Shown: piece after piece, positions 1 to 12,299 of the stretch
Numbering within the stretch: the stretch's first letter is position 1
Layout of the letters: each line of letters opens with the position of its first letter
Assembly (NCBI GenBank): GCA_029747015.1
Contig: JAKOGI010000125.1
Span: 2,501-66,500, forward strand
Source of the DNA: Carnegiea gigantea
Taxonomy: Eukaryota; Streptophyta; Magnoliopsida; Caryophyllales; Cactaceae
Direction of reading: 5' to 3'
Length of the DNA stretch: 64,000 nt
Program-made: the position numbers and the translations under genes
Notes under the pieces: model-generated
Told to the model about the DNA's origin: nothing
The model's input: the letters and a program-made list of their open reading frames with translations, nothing else
The model's database searches: none

Positions 1-3000
1 AGAAAGAAAAGATACAGCATGTGAAAGTATTAAAACATAAGCAGGAAGTTGAAGGAGAAGGAAAGAGGGGAGGAACAAAAAAAGAAGAGGAGCGAGATAA
101 GAAGATAGGGAAGACAAATAAGAATGAGAAGTGCGAGGAGAAAAAGAGAATACGAATTAGGAGAATTATAAGAAGGAAGATAAGGAAAAAGAGCATAAAG
201 AAGAAGACAAAAAGGAAGATAAAAGAGAAGCATAAACAGAAGAAGAAAAAGAAGAACAAGGACAAAAAGATAGAGAAAGAAAAAGATATGGGCAAATGGT
301 AAGGCAGGACAAAGAAAATATAAGAGAATTAAGGAGAAGGTAAAGATAAGGTGAAAAAGAAGAAGAAAAAGAAGAATGAGGAGGATCAGAAGAAGGATTA
401 GGAGGGGAAAAAGGGGGCAGAATGAGAAGGAAAATGAAGAGAAAAAGAAGATGGAGGAAAAAGACAAGGATAGAAAGGAAGGGTAAAATGAGGCAAAAGA
501 AGGTGAACACGAAGAAGACGATGATGATGATGACAACGATGACAACAAAGGAGAAAGGGAAAATGGAGAAAAAGATGAAAATAGAGATAAATGAGAAGTA
601 GATAAGTAGGAATGGAGGAGTACGAAAGGAGAAAAGAAAGGAAGAACAGAATTAGGAGAAAACTACTAGGGGAAGAAGGTGAGATAGAAAAGAAAGAAAT
701 GACAAAGGATAAAAGAATAAGAAGAAGAATAATTAGATGGAGGAAGAAAGACAACATAGAAGAGTGAGGAGTTAAAGAATAAGAAGAAAGATAAAAAGAA
801 AAAGAAGACAAGCAAGGAGGATGGGCAGACGATAAGAAGCAAGGAAAGAAGAGAGAGAGAGAGAGAGAGGAGATAAGGAGAAGGAAAGGAAAATAGAGTA
901 AAGGAAAAGGAAGGACCCCCCCCCCAAACAACCTAAAAGGAAAAGGAAGGAGGGGCTGTAGGTGAAAGCATAAAAAGAATAAAAAAAGAAGAAGAAAAAG
1001 AACATGGAAAAGAATTAAAAGAAGGAGAAAAGAGAGAAAGAAAAGAAGAAAGGAAGTCAATTAATCACAAGAGCAAGAAGGCAAAAAAGAAAGAGAGAAC
1101 AAAGATAAAGAAGAGGAGAAGTGAAACACAAAATGAGGACATAGAGAAGGATAAGTAAAAGGAGAAGAAGAACAAGAAGCAAATTGGAAGGAAGCGAATG
1201 TCAACAATGTAGAAGAGAAGAAGAAGAAGAAGAAAGAAATCAAAGAGGAAAGTAGCAATGCAAATGAAAGAGAAAGAGAGGTAGAAAAAGAAAAGGGAGA
1301 AGGAAAATGAGAAGGAAAAGAAGAGGAGGGAAAGGGGAAGATAAAGGAGACGAAGGAAAAGAGAAAGATAGAGATCAAAAAGAAAAACAAAATAGAAAGG
1401 AAAAAAAAAGAGAGAGAATGAGGAGAGAAGGAAAAAATAAGGGAGGATTACAGAAGGCCAAAAAAAAAGACAAAGAAGGAAAAAGTTGAAAAGGCATGAC
1501 GAGAAGGATTAAAAAAAAGAAATAAGGAAAAAACGAAGATAACAGTGACGGATAAAGAGATAAAAGAAAAAAGGGAAAATAAGAGAATGGTGGATGAAGA
1601 GTATAATGATCTACAGTACAACAAGCACAAAGAGAGAAAAAATGACCAGAACATATGGAAAATAAATAGAACTAGAAGAGGACAAGTCGTTTAATGAGTA
1701 GGAAGAGAACGACAAAAAGTAGAATGAAGAGGGGGGAAAGCGAAATGAAGAGAAATGAGGCATAAGAAAGGCAAAATATAGAGAAAATGAGAGAAAAGAC
1801 GACAAAGAATGAGAAGAAAGGGAGAATAATGAAGAGAATAAGGAAAGCATGTACAAAGAGTGAAAAAATAAAATAAGGGGGAGGAAAAATGGTAGACAAT
1901 GAGGAGAGAAATAAGGAGATCATGACATGAAGAAGGGGGGGGGGGAAAGGTGAAGGATGATAAACTAGAAAAAGAAGGGAGGAACAAAAGCGGATAATGA
2001 GAGGAATAGGGAGAAAATGATAAGAAGAAAAAAAGGAAGGTGAAGAAATGATAGGCTAGAAAAAAAGGAGGAGAATTAGAAGAGACAAGAGAATGAGAAT
2101 CACTAGAAGGGGAAAAAAGGGGGAGAGAAAGTAAAGGACGGAGAATGAAAGGAAAGGAGAAGGTGAACTGGGAGAATAAGGAGATGAGGGGGTAGCTTCT
2201 AAAAGAAAAGGAATAAAGAGAAAAAGAGTGAGGATGAGCAAGTAGAAGTAGAAAAAGGCAAACGAAAAGAGTGATGAGAAGGATAAAGAAAAACAAAGGC
2301 CCAAAAAAAAAAAAAAAGACGAAGCTAAGGGAGGTAGAGGACCATGAGGAAAAGGATGAAGGCAACAGCAAATAGAGAAAACATCAAAGAAATAGATGGA
2401 GGAGAAGATAGTAAACAGAAAAGAAAGTGAAGAATAATAAGAAAGAGGAGGAGGAGGAGGAGAAGAAGAAATAGGATAAGGTTAACTAAGAAAAGGAGGA
2501 TGAGGAGAAAGCAGCGTAAAAGGAATATGAAGATAAGGCTAAAAAACATATAAGGATGACAGGAATTAGAATAGGAAAAACAAAAAAGTGAAAAACATAT
2601 GATAAGAATAAGAACCAGAATTAGGCGGAAGGGTAGCAAAAGGAGGGGAAAACAATATAGAATAAAGAGAAAATAAGGAGGAAGAGAATCACAAGTAAAA
2701 GAGGGGAGGAGGATTAGGATGGGTGATGGACTAAGGATAAAAAAAGAACAAGAAGACGAAAGATTGGAGAAAAGACAGTAGTATGAACAGTGGATGAAGA
2801 AAGGAGGGATGAAGAAATAAGGCAACGGAAAAGAATGCTGAGAACAAGGAGAGAGAAAAAAAAGAATGACAGAAGAGAAGGAGAACAAAAACGGAAAGAA
2901 GGAAAAAAAAAAAAGAGTCCTAGAGAAAGCATAAAAAGCAAAAGGAGAATAAATATGAAAATAAGGAGAAAAGGAAAGAGAAGAACAAGACGAACAAACA

Positions 3001-5150
3001 GGATCAAGAAGAGAAGGAGAAATAGAAAATATGACAAAGCAAAAGGAGAGGTAGGATGAAGATGACAAAAAGTAGAAGGAGAAGGAGAAAATGAAACATA
3101 AATATATAAAGAAGCAATACAAAGAAAAGAATAAGAGGTGGAAGAAGAAATAAAATAAAAGGAAGAAAAGGAAGAGGAGGTAAAGTGAATAAAGGAGGAG
3201 AGGACAATAACAAGGAGAAAAAGAAAGGGAACAAAAAGGACAATGGAAAGAGAAAAAGGTAGGAAGATGAAAAAGGAGGAGGAGGAAGAAAAAGAAGAAG
3301 ATAGGGAAGTAACATAATAGAAGAAGGAGAACAATACTGTAAAAAAAAATAAGAAAGAGAAAGAAGAAGAAAGTTCGAGAGTGAGGCAACAAAGATGAAG
3401 AAGAAAGGAAAAGATGGATAAAGAGGAGAATAAAGAAATGAGAAACAGAAGGCGAAAAAGGAAAGACGAAATATGGAGGATGAGCGGGGAGAAGGGGAGA
3501 AGAGACAAGAAGAAAAAAGAAGGCAAAGACAACGGAAGAACAAAATAAAAAATAGGAAAAGAGGCAGAAGAAAGAAGGGGTGGGAGAAGAACAACCATAA
3601 TGAGGAGAAAGTAAAAATGAAGAGAAAGGGTTAAGTCATAAGAGGGAAAACATAAGCGAATAATAAAGAGATAAGAATGAAACAAAAAAGAAATAGAAAA
3701 ATGAGTAGAAAAAGAAAGAGCAGGAGAAACAAAGAGGAATGACAAAGGAAAAAAAGAAAAGGAGATGAAGAATAAGAAGATGGAAACAAGAGGAGGAGGA
3801 GAAGACAATAAAGACAAAGGATAAGAAGAAAAAGAAGTATAAAGAGAAACAAAAGAAAAAGAGGAAGGAGTACGACGAGAAGGCGGCAAAGGAAAGAAAG
3901 AGAGGAAAGACAAAGAGGAAGAAAAGAAAACAGAGCAAAAGAGCACAAAAAATGAGGGTTGAGAGATGGGAAGTACATAGGAAAGAAGAGATGGAAGAGT
4001 GAAGAGGAGAATAGAAGAAGGAAAAGGAAAAAACATTAAGGGCGAGGAGGATATTAGGAACAAGGCGCTGAGGTTTTAAAAAAAAAAAAAAAAAAACACA
4101 CAAGTAGCAAGGAGGTGGAAAAAGGATAATAAAGTGAAGGGGCAAGGGAACAAAGATGATGACGATGATGAAAATTACTGTACCAGAGGAAAAGAAGAGC
4201 CAAAAGGTGGAAGAGGACTAAGCTAAAGAATAGATAAAAAGCAATAAAATTAAGGGGGAAAAGCGGGAAGGAGTAAGAGAATGAGGAGGAAAACGAAAGA
4301 GAATGAAGGACCAAATAAGGAGGAGAAGGCGAAGAGGATGATAAAGGACATGCATCATAAGTGGAAGAAATCAGATGGAGGAGAAATAAAATGGGATGAT
4401 GAGGATAAAAAAGATAGGATGTAGAAGAATAGTATGCAGAAGGTGGAGAAAAGGAAAGCAAAGAAAGCAGAAGGAGAAAAGGGTAAATGAAAAGAAAATT
4501 GAGAAGGACAAAGAAAAGAGGGGAAATGTGGATGAGAAAGAGAAGGAAAAGAATCGAGGGAAGGGAAGGAAGGAGGAGTAGGAGGAGATAGAGAATAAAT
4601 GAAGGATATGGAGGAGAAGGCAAAGGAGAAAGAGCAGGCAGAGAAGCAAGAAAATGGACGTCAAGGACAAAGGGATGAAGAATAAGACGGATGAAAAAAA
4701 ACCAAAAAGAGGAGGATAAGAAGAAGAGCAAAACAAAGCCAAAGAGGAAGATGAAAAGTAGAATGATAAAAAGAAAATGAATAAAGAAGAAGAAGAAGAA
4801 TAAAGAGGCGGTAAAAGATAAAGTAGAAAGAGGAAGAGGAGTAGAAGAAAAGGAAGATGAAAGAGAAGGAGAAGGAGAATGAGAAAGATAGAAAGAGAAG
4901 AATAACAAGGGGAAAAGAGAGAAGCATAAACCAGAGAGTGAGGCAAATTAAAAGAATTAAAGGAAAAGAAGAAAGTGAAGATGAAGGACACATAGTAGGA
5001 GAAGAGGGGGGAAAGAAATGGTGGAGAGGAGGAAAAGGAGAAGTAAAAGGAAGAGGCAGAGGAGAAAAGGAAAGATAAAAGAACAAAGAGAATGGGGAGG
5101 AGAATAAGGATAAGGAGAGGGGGAAGAGGTCGAAGAAGACAACAACGGAT
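1..5150. repeat. 5-kb polypurine (A/G-rich) low-complexity domain
   Basis: The plus strand is almost entirely A and G for over 5 kb. By hand count, lines 1-60, 61-120 and 2401-2460 hold 13, 6 and 6 pyrimidines per 60 bases. No fixed repeat unit is visible; it is an irregular mixture of GAA, GAG, AAG and GGA. It starts before the window and ends sharply near 5150, after which composition is normal. Exceptions include a C run near 917-926 and a T4-A run near 4075-4096. Long open frames on the minus strand (up to about 450 codons, rich in Ser, Phe and Leu) follow from composition, because stop codons need purines on that strand. I see no gene here. Confidence 0.9.
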
Positions 5151-6211
5151 TAGATACTGATTAGCATATAGTATCTAAAACTATGACAAAAAACCGGCCA
5201 CTAGAAAAACGTTAGTTTTGAAATTAGAATCTGAACTTCAAGTCAATTGGGACTAGATTAGTAACAAAATATGGACTAAGTTTGCTTGATCATCTACAAA
5301 ATCATGACCCCCTATCTTCTAAGTTCGCTCCTTCCTATGCCATGCATTTGTAGACCTCTAGGCTTTTTAATTTCCCTCCTTACGTCTCGACCTTCCCTAA
5401 GTTTTTAACTTGATGTTGGCCCTCTCTCACTCCTCACCAATGACTCCGCCGTCCGCTCTCCCATCTAAGCACAATATGGAGTTCGTTCGCATTTTAGAAT
5501 TCCTGTATTCGTTTTGAAGTTCACCATCAAAGTTCGGAACTACCCCCTTCTTTATAATGTTGGCATTTTGGAGGTTGTTTCCTTTGGCTTTAAGATTCAC
5601 GACACCTTATTTTAGCTACTATTACTAGGTTTTACACTACAATCTCTTTCGCTTGTGCTCCAAAGGAAATTATTTGTCATCTTCAATTTTGTGTGCACAT
5701 TTTGCACCATTAGAAATATGATAATAACTCTTGCAATTTATTAGATGTTATTTCCATCAAACACACATAATCGTAGGACTGAATTGACACTGTTTTAGAT
5801 TAATCGTTCGCCTGAATTGAGATTAAATTGCTAGCAATTAAACTAATTCTTGTTTCCTTTCTACTTCTATGTTTCTGTTGGATCAACAATGAACTCAAGA
5901 TCTGCTATGAACTTCATGCAAAAGAAAAGCTAGATGCAAGACAATTTTGTCAAGCGAGAAGACTTACATGAAAATGTTGCCCAGCCATGAAGTAGCACCA
6001 ACTGCCTTGCTGAGAAGTGAGAACTGCTCTACCCATTGGCCAAGGTTCTATTAGATGGATAGAACTCTTTCACAGCACCTATAACAGAACCTTTGTTATA
6101 CAAATTAGAAATTAAGATCTTTTGCACATTTTCTTAAGCTAAAAATGTAAAGATAATATGCAAAACCAAAAAAAGGAAATTCATGAAACTAAAAGATATT
6201 TTCCCCAATGA

Positions 6212-6292
6212 TAGCTTGTGAACTTCCCACATCGCTTAAAAGAGGAATTATTCATGTGAACTTTCCACATTGCTTAAAAAAGGCATTATTGG
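6212..6292 (+). repeat. Tandem duplication with USE-like core
   Basis: Two imperfect units of about 40 bp lie side by side (6212-6253 and 6254-6292). Each has a GTGAAC-TTYCCACATYGCTTAAAA core. The first contains CCCACATCG, which resembles the upstream sequence element (RTCCCACATCG) of plant snRNA promoters. No TATA box or snRNA-like sequence follows at the expected distance, so I call it only a repeat. Confidence 0.5.
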
Positions 6293-6914
6293 ATGATTTT
6301 TTGTGAAGCTCTACAATGTAGTGAACTAAAGCAAAATATCTCCTTGAAGTTGAGATGCTCTCTCACCCAACTTCAAATCTGAAGTTAATCTCTTGGCAAT
6401 TTAATTGGCAACGTTGTGTAATTTTCAATGCTAACCCTACCGTCCACACACTAAAGGTGGTCTAATGTGACTTTGTTAGTGAAAGTTCCTTCAAGCTAAG
6501 TGTAATGAGATACAAAATTGGGATAGTGGGTTGCAATGAGACAAAATACCTTTGGGTTACTGCTATTGTAGATGGAACACATGGAGATGTTGCTCCTACA
6601 GTGGGCTATTGCTATGGACTGTGCCTATTGGCAAGTGGTTCTCCTTCTTTGTCCTTGATGATATTTCACACTGGAGCTCTTTTGGTGAATTTATGTGTTG
6701 GAGAGTGGTGTGTTAGCTTTAGTGAGGATAAAGGGAATGTGGCGAATTAGGAGGTTCTGAGGCAGATTACTGATTATGGATGCCTTTAGGCTATTCTTTT
6801 ACATGGCAGCCAGCCAGGTGTACCCCATATGTGTCCCACCAAAGGGTTAGGGTTTGGTCTTCTATCATGGGATCAGAGCGAGGAATGCATTGAGTTGTCC
6901 ATGCAGCTCAATGT

Positions 6915-7760
6915 TATAAGAACCGGACAGGACCAACAGGTTCAACCGGGGGTTGGTTTGGTCCAGATAACTCTTTAAATCACTTACTTGTCAACCCGGT
7001 TAGGAGCGGGCCAAAATCTGGTTAAACAAGAGGGAACGCACATTTGAACGGACACTGTGAACCATTATACCCAAGGGTTTTGTTTGCCTTCAGAAATTGA
7101 CTACCGGCATTAAACTTCTGGTGTACTGTGACGGCTAAGATCCAGACCGGTGAGGCTCAATTGGCAGCCACAAAATGAGTGTGTCGGCACACACTTGAGA
7201 ATGAAAGGAAAAGGCATAAAAAGAAAACTGAGGCACATATTCAATCTTGAGAATGAGAGATAAAGGGGCTGAGAACTAAGAGCTTTCTTTCCCTCTAATG
7301 GAGCTCGAGGAACAAAAAACTCATTTCTTGATGAGTATGGAGGCAGAAAGCTTGAGAGAAGAGCTAGACAAAAAGAAAACCCTATGAGCTATTACTGTGG
7401 AATCACAGGCCTGCTCTCCAAAGGCCTTTCCTTTGTTTTTTCCATATATATTTGTGGGCTTTTAGTGTTCAACTAGGGGTAGATGGACTCTTATAACTTG
7501 GGCATATGGTATTACTTTAGTTCAATCATCCCCCCCTCCAAATTCTAGAAAAATATTATACAAAGACTAATAATATGTGGTGTTCACCCTTTATTTTATT
7601 TTTAGCAATTTATATCTCGAATGTAAAAAATTATAGAAAAAAACAACAACAAAGGAGTCCACTAGGTCACGCCGGTCCAATCCGGTTCGACAGCAAACCA
7701 GGACAATCGGTCCAACTCAGATCCAATTGATCCAACCGGTTGACCCATAGGCCCACTCTG
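6915..7760. mobile_element. Possible TIR element with CCGGTT-rich ends
   Basis: Both ends are rich in CCGGTT/AACCGG words in roughly inverted arrangement. The left end (6921-6965) has AACCGGAC and GGTTCAACCGG; the right end (7670-7745) has CCGGTCCAATCCGGTTCGA and CCAACCGGTTGACC. This resembles degenerate non-autonomous DNA transposons of plants. The ends are too diverged to define exactly and no coding region is seen inside. Confidence 0.35.
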
Positions 7761-10091
7761 CCGACAAGGTCGATCGCCAACTCGTTGCTCTTAACATTCT
7801 GCGACTTAAGGGAACCCAGCTACATAACTACAATGCATCTTACGCATGTTAATGATACTTTTTAATTTTCCCAGCTCTTAAATTTTATGCCATTTCAATA
7901 ATTGAAGCTTCACTAAAACAAACAGCATAGACAGTGACAGCACAATTGTAGAATATGCCTACATAACTTCCCTCCCCTTGTTTCCCTTTCTACGTACTGC
8001 AGCTCCTTACAAAGATCTCTATTTGTGTTGCCTCTTTATATCAGTTTCACTAAAAAATAGCTACATCCAAGGTTTTGCTCAACCTACTATCTAAGGTTTG
8101 GCCCCTGTCTTCATTTAGTTTTCCAGTTTACAAATCAGTCACTTCTGAAATAGTACAAGTCCCAAATCATTGCTGATGAATGTGGAAACAATTATTTCTT
8201 CGCTAGGGAATCTTGTGTACTCAGTAGTTATGCATTTGGGTCTGACATCATGAGAATTAGAAGATCTATTAACAATTTAAATTCAGCTTTTGCAAAATAG
8301 CAGGGAAACACTGATAATCTATTTAATTCTTTCACATTGTATTCACCAGAGATTACCTAGAAATCGGAATGCTTGGGGATGGCCTAAACTTCAGACGACA
8401 TTCCAGTCACTTGAGGATGGCTTAAATCTAGCACATAGCCTGATATACCAAGTTATTTTAAAAAAAAGACCTTTTAAAAAAAAAAAAGCAAAGAAAAAAA
8501 GACAATCACTAATACATCATATATGTTGTGTGTCCTTTAAATTCTTTTTTTTATTTATTTCTTTAATGTGAATGATTAATAACCAATCATTAGCGCAAAT
8601 ATACTACTTCATAAAGAGAATAGCAGGAAGAAAAGCTATCCGCAGCAGGAAAAAGATCAAACACAGGTCAATGCGCAACGCCATACAAATCTCCAGAAAT
8701 AGCATCCTAATGTTAAGCAGTTGCTTAGTGAAAAGAAAAAACCTCAAGTCGGATGCATAACATGGTTCCAGTCACAACATCTGTCGAAAGTGTTGCTCTC
8801 AAACATATGTGAGCATGAATTAAACAGCTGGTCCAAATTCCTAAATCCTATGCCATCTAAATAGAACCCTAGGAAGAAAAACACATGAATTATATATAAA
8901 ACCAAGAAAACTAAATGGATACCTTAGTATTTGGATCTTATGATCACCAATTGACATTCTGTAGCTTGTCCCCGTTGTAACTGGGAAAAGAAGGAAACAG
9001 AAGAATGAGGGAAGGGCAGAAAACGAAAAGTGAGACTGTAAGAAAATAAGAGACAATTGTTGCAGCTTTTTGTAACTACTTTTTCAGTCCAAGACTGACA
9101 AGGCTAATCACAAAATGTGGAAGATAGCATCCAACAAAATGTCAAAGACTTGCGTCCTAACTACATATTAACAGAAGGCATATCTCAGGTATACAGATTT
9201 AGAAAAAAATATAAGATGTCACTGCTAGCATGGAAAATAGAGAGGACGACAGAAAATTTCAGCCTAAATCAGCCAGCATGAACCAATGTACTATTACACA
9301 TCGTATCACAGGAGCTTTCCCTCCAACGGTCTACCCTCTTTCTCTTCCTCGTGCCTCTCATGCTCACCTTTCTGAGCAGGAAGACAGAATTGATCATGTA
9401 CACATAAACAACACATGCCTGACCTCTAATGGCTACCACAGCAGCAGGGAAACAAGACTTTCTACATCACGACATGAACTACATAAGAGTAGCATGAGCA
9501 GATAACAAATTCAAGGGTTTATGAACTGTGATAACAAGACCCACAGCCATCAATGTAGGACTCTTCAGAAACTACTACTTTCATAATCTACACAGATGCT
9601 CTGATACACGGCCACACACCCCAAATTTTTTTTTAAAAAAAAATCTCATTGTTAATGAATTCATCCCAAGGCCCTCAAAAAGCTTTGACATCCTCAATGG
9701 CTCAATCATATCCAAAGCAGGGTTCCAATCAGAATCAATTCCTCATTTCATCATAACATCAAAACAATACTTAAATCCTAGTAGGAAGGGTAAAAACTCA
9801 TAGGGTAAAAACTAAACCAGACATCACAAAATAATCCACTCAGCCCGCAAAGCAAAGGTTCAAATCAACTCCAGAAGCCTAGACGGAACACCATCAGTAT
9901 ACAGTTATGGCTAAATTTCTCATTACGACGCGCTACTATGGCTCAAGTAATACTTACATGCTAGTAGGAAGGGTGCTGGAAAATGGAGAATTAAAACTGA
10001 CAGATTCTGAATCCAGATACTACCATTATTCATTTGCAAAATTACCATTTTTAATATGAATAAGCCCCCTTTTCTGAATATAGAATCGTGA

Positions 10092-10095
<4 letters not shown>

Positions 10096-10124
<29 letters not shown>
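10096..10124. repeat. (GA)n microsatellite
   Basis: An uninterrupted run of about 14 GA dinucleotides on the plus strand. A second similar tract lies 500 bp away at 10605-10637. Confidence 0.9.
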
Positions 10125-10602
10125 CAACTACGACAAAGTTTCCGAGCCAAATTAAACAAAAGAATTTAACCCAATAAGCCCCTTTTTCAAGAAATTCACT
10201 GAATTACAAAGACAACCACGAATTTCATCAACCGTTCAATCCAATGATCTCCAAACCCTTAAAACGGGACGTCTGAAAACTTTCGAAGAAACAAAAATTA
10301 TCAAGGAATTATCAAAACTGAGAGAACAAGTATGCCTTCAATGCAACATAATCACAAAGGGAGGAGGGATTAATAGGGATAAGCCCCAAATTTTGCCAAA
10401 ATTTGCCCCATTTCTTCAGGGGAGCCACTGAAAACAACAAAACGAAAGAGAAGGCATAGATTGCTCAATACCGTTTGCCATTGCTGCATCAATTCTCACA
10501 GTTGCTCTTATTTCAAAGGCGCTTCTCCAGCAATTCAATGCTCTGTTTTCCATCCTTCCTCTCTGAGTTAATGGAAGTAGAAATGGCAATTGAAGAACGC
10601 AA

Positions 10603-10604
<2 letters not shown>

Positions 10605-10637
<33 letters not shown>
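10605..10637. repeat. (GA)n microsatellite
   Basis: About 16 GA dinucleotides in a row. On the minus strand it is a CT tract, as found in many plant 5' leaders, but no downstream coding sequence was recognised on that strand. Confidence 0.9.
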
Positions 10638-10639
<2 letters not shown>

Positions 10640-11059
10640 CAGTAAGAATGAACAATGAGTGGGAAACCGAGAAGAGAATGAACGTTGAAGCAAATTGGCA
10701 ACGGTCAAAATTTGAAATTTTCCGAGATGCATGAGGAATTCAAAATTGAAAATCAGGTAGAATCACTGATCATAGAAGAACCGAGGTGAGAAGGGAAAAG
10801 ACCGAAGAGAACGGAGGTGAGGCACGGGACACTCTGACGATTACAGAAATTCAAAAAAAAAAAAAAAAAAAAAAAAAGGCAATACTCTTACTGAAGGGGG
10901 AGACTATGGCAGCCCTCGAGGCTAGAACCACATTGTATGGTATTAGGAAAATTTGGTTACTTTTCTTTATCGAATAAATAACAATTGACATCATATTTTC
11001 ATCAAACATTATGCATACAATTGCTATGGATCCATTTTTCAATAATATAGGAGTTTTTC

Positions 11060-12290
11060 TTGTTAAATAATGATGGAGCTTATAAATGGAATTTGGGTTT
11101 CGTTGGAAGAGGGTTATATTTAGAGACAATAAGGGATTCATAATTGAGGTTTCCATGAAGCACCACGGCCATCGTACATTCTCCAGAGTCAAGTTAAGGA
11201 TACTTCATAGCGGTCTGTTAATGTCTCGAGAAGGAAATGTAAGGCATTTGGAAATTCTGGCGGACTTTAAGCTCAAAGGATATGTTTCTTCCTTTGGCTA
11301 GCAAGGCATATAATAGATTCCACCGCAGTCTCACGGATGATCCACGATTCAAAGCTTGCCTCGCTGGTGAAGAAACCGTTATTCATAACGTACAAGACTG
11401 TTAATATGCGAAAGAAATTTGGTCACATATGATGCATGCTCGACACCAACCTGTGTTTTTTTACCTGCCCCTGAAGGAATGGCTTTATTCAAATCTCACA
11501 AACTCTGCCCAGAATGAGGAATATTGGGTTACGACCTTTGCCTCGTGACTTGGTGGCCGTGGAAATGGTGAAACAGACGTTGCTTCAAGGATTCGAACTT
11601 CCAACAACAACAAGCCTGGGCCTTTATAAGAGTGAGAGCCTGAGGAATCATTAAAGCCTTTAAAGAACCTATTCAATCCAGCTCGACAGCTAGCAACCAA
11701 CGGACAATAGCATGCCTTCATACGATGGAACCCCCTCTCGGCCGAGGGTTGGATAAAACTTAATGTTGATGGAGCTTCGAAAGGCAACCCTAGACCAGCT
11801 GGAGGAGGAGGTATATTTCGAGACCATTAGGGCAATTGGATTAAAGCCTTTGCTTGCAATTTCGGATGGTGTACATCTGTGAAAGCTGAGGCTTTGGCCC
11901 TACTCAAGGTCTACGTATAGCCCAAGAAGCTGAGTACACAAAGGTCGAAAGAAATATGGATTCCCAAATCATTGTCAAAAGATCCAACAACCATGGCAAA
12001 GACATCGGCCTTTATATTTCATCATCAAAGAATGTCAGCAATTGATTTTCAAAGAGGGGATGGGAAGTGAAACTTACCACTATTATAGAGAAGCCAACAA
12101 AATTGCCAATCACTTTACAACTCTAGAGATAAGTCAAAATTCGTCTCTTGTAATTTTTGATTCTCTCCCTAGGCCTATTCTCAATATGCTTCTTGTAAAT
12201 GTTTCTGGGGTCTTTTGGCCTCACAGTATTTGCAATAATTAATATTAATTAGGGGCACATGCCCCTTTTCACACAAAAAAAAAAGAAATA
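11060..12290 (+). pseudogene. Decayed LINE (non-LTR retrotransposon) 3' end
   Basis: Frames interrupted by stops and frameshifts match the C-terminal part of plant LINE ORF2. From 11070 to 11300 an RNase H-like fragment can be read (NNDGAY, then IFRDNKGF, then HLEILADFKL after a frame change). From about 11310 to 11430 comes a piece like the reverse-transcriptase zinc-binding region (FKACLAGEETVIHNVQDC, a stop, then YAKEIWSHM). From 11745 to 12240 a second RNase H domain reads WIKLNVDGASKGNPRPAGGG, IFRDH, a stop, then KAEALALL and later YREANKIANH. An A-rich run near 12280 fits a LINE tail. The order RNase H, zinc region, RNase H suggests two overlapping or nested insertions. The element cannot be active. 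Confidence 0.75.
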
Positions 12291-12299
12291 ATCATTATC

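Larger units (their letters stand above)
5151..8000. other. Gene-free repeat-like region
   Basis: Normal base composition resumes. No open frame resembles a known protein; the 81-codon frame at 6505-6750 is not recognised. The stretch holds a short tandem duplication at 6212-6292 and an inverted-repeat-like element at about 6915-7760, listed separately. The rest looks like old intergenic or transposon-derived sequence. Confidence 0.5.
8001..11059. other. Region without a recognised gene
   Basis: Short open frames occur on both strands but none resembles a protein family. The stretch 9230-10700 is somewhat less AT-rich than its surroundings and holds two (GA)n tracts, common near plant transcription starts. 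A minus-strand frame at 10416-10655 with an ATG near 10556 could be a short exon, but no continuing exon was found. Confidence 0.4.

Noticed and set aside
2714..4063. 449-codon open frame on the minus strand, and several others of 170-355 codons in 30-5145
   Set aside because: The plus strand is nearly pure purine, so the minus strand almost never makes a stop codon. The translations are Ser/Phe/Leu low complexity in every frame, with no domain.
6505..6750. 81-codon plus-strand frame
   Set aside because: It has an ATG start but no similarity to a known family, no splice partner, and lies in repeat-like DNA.
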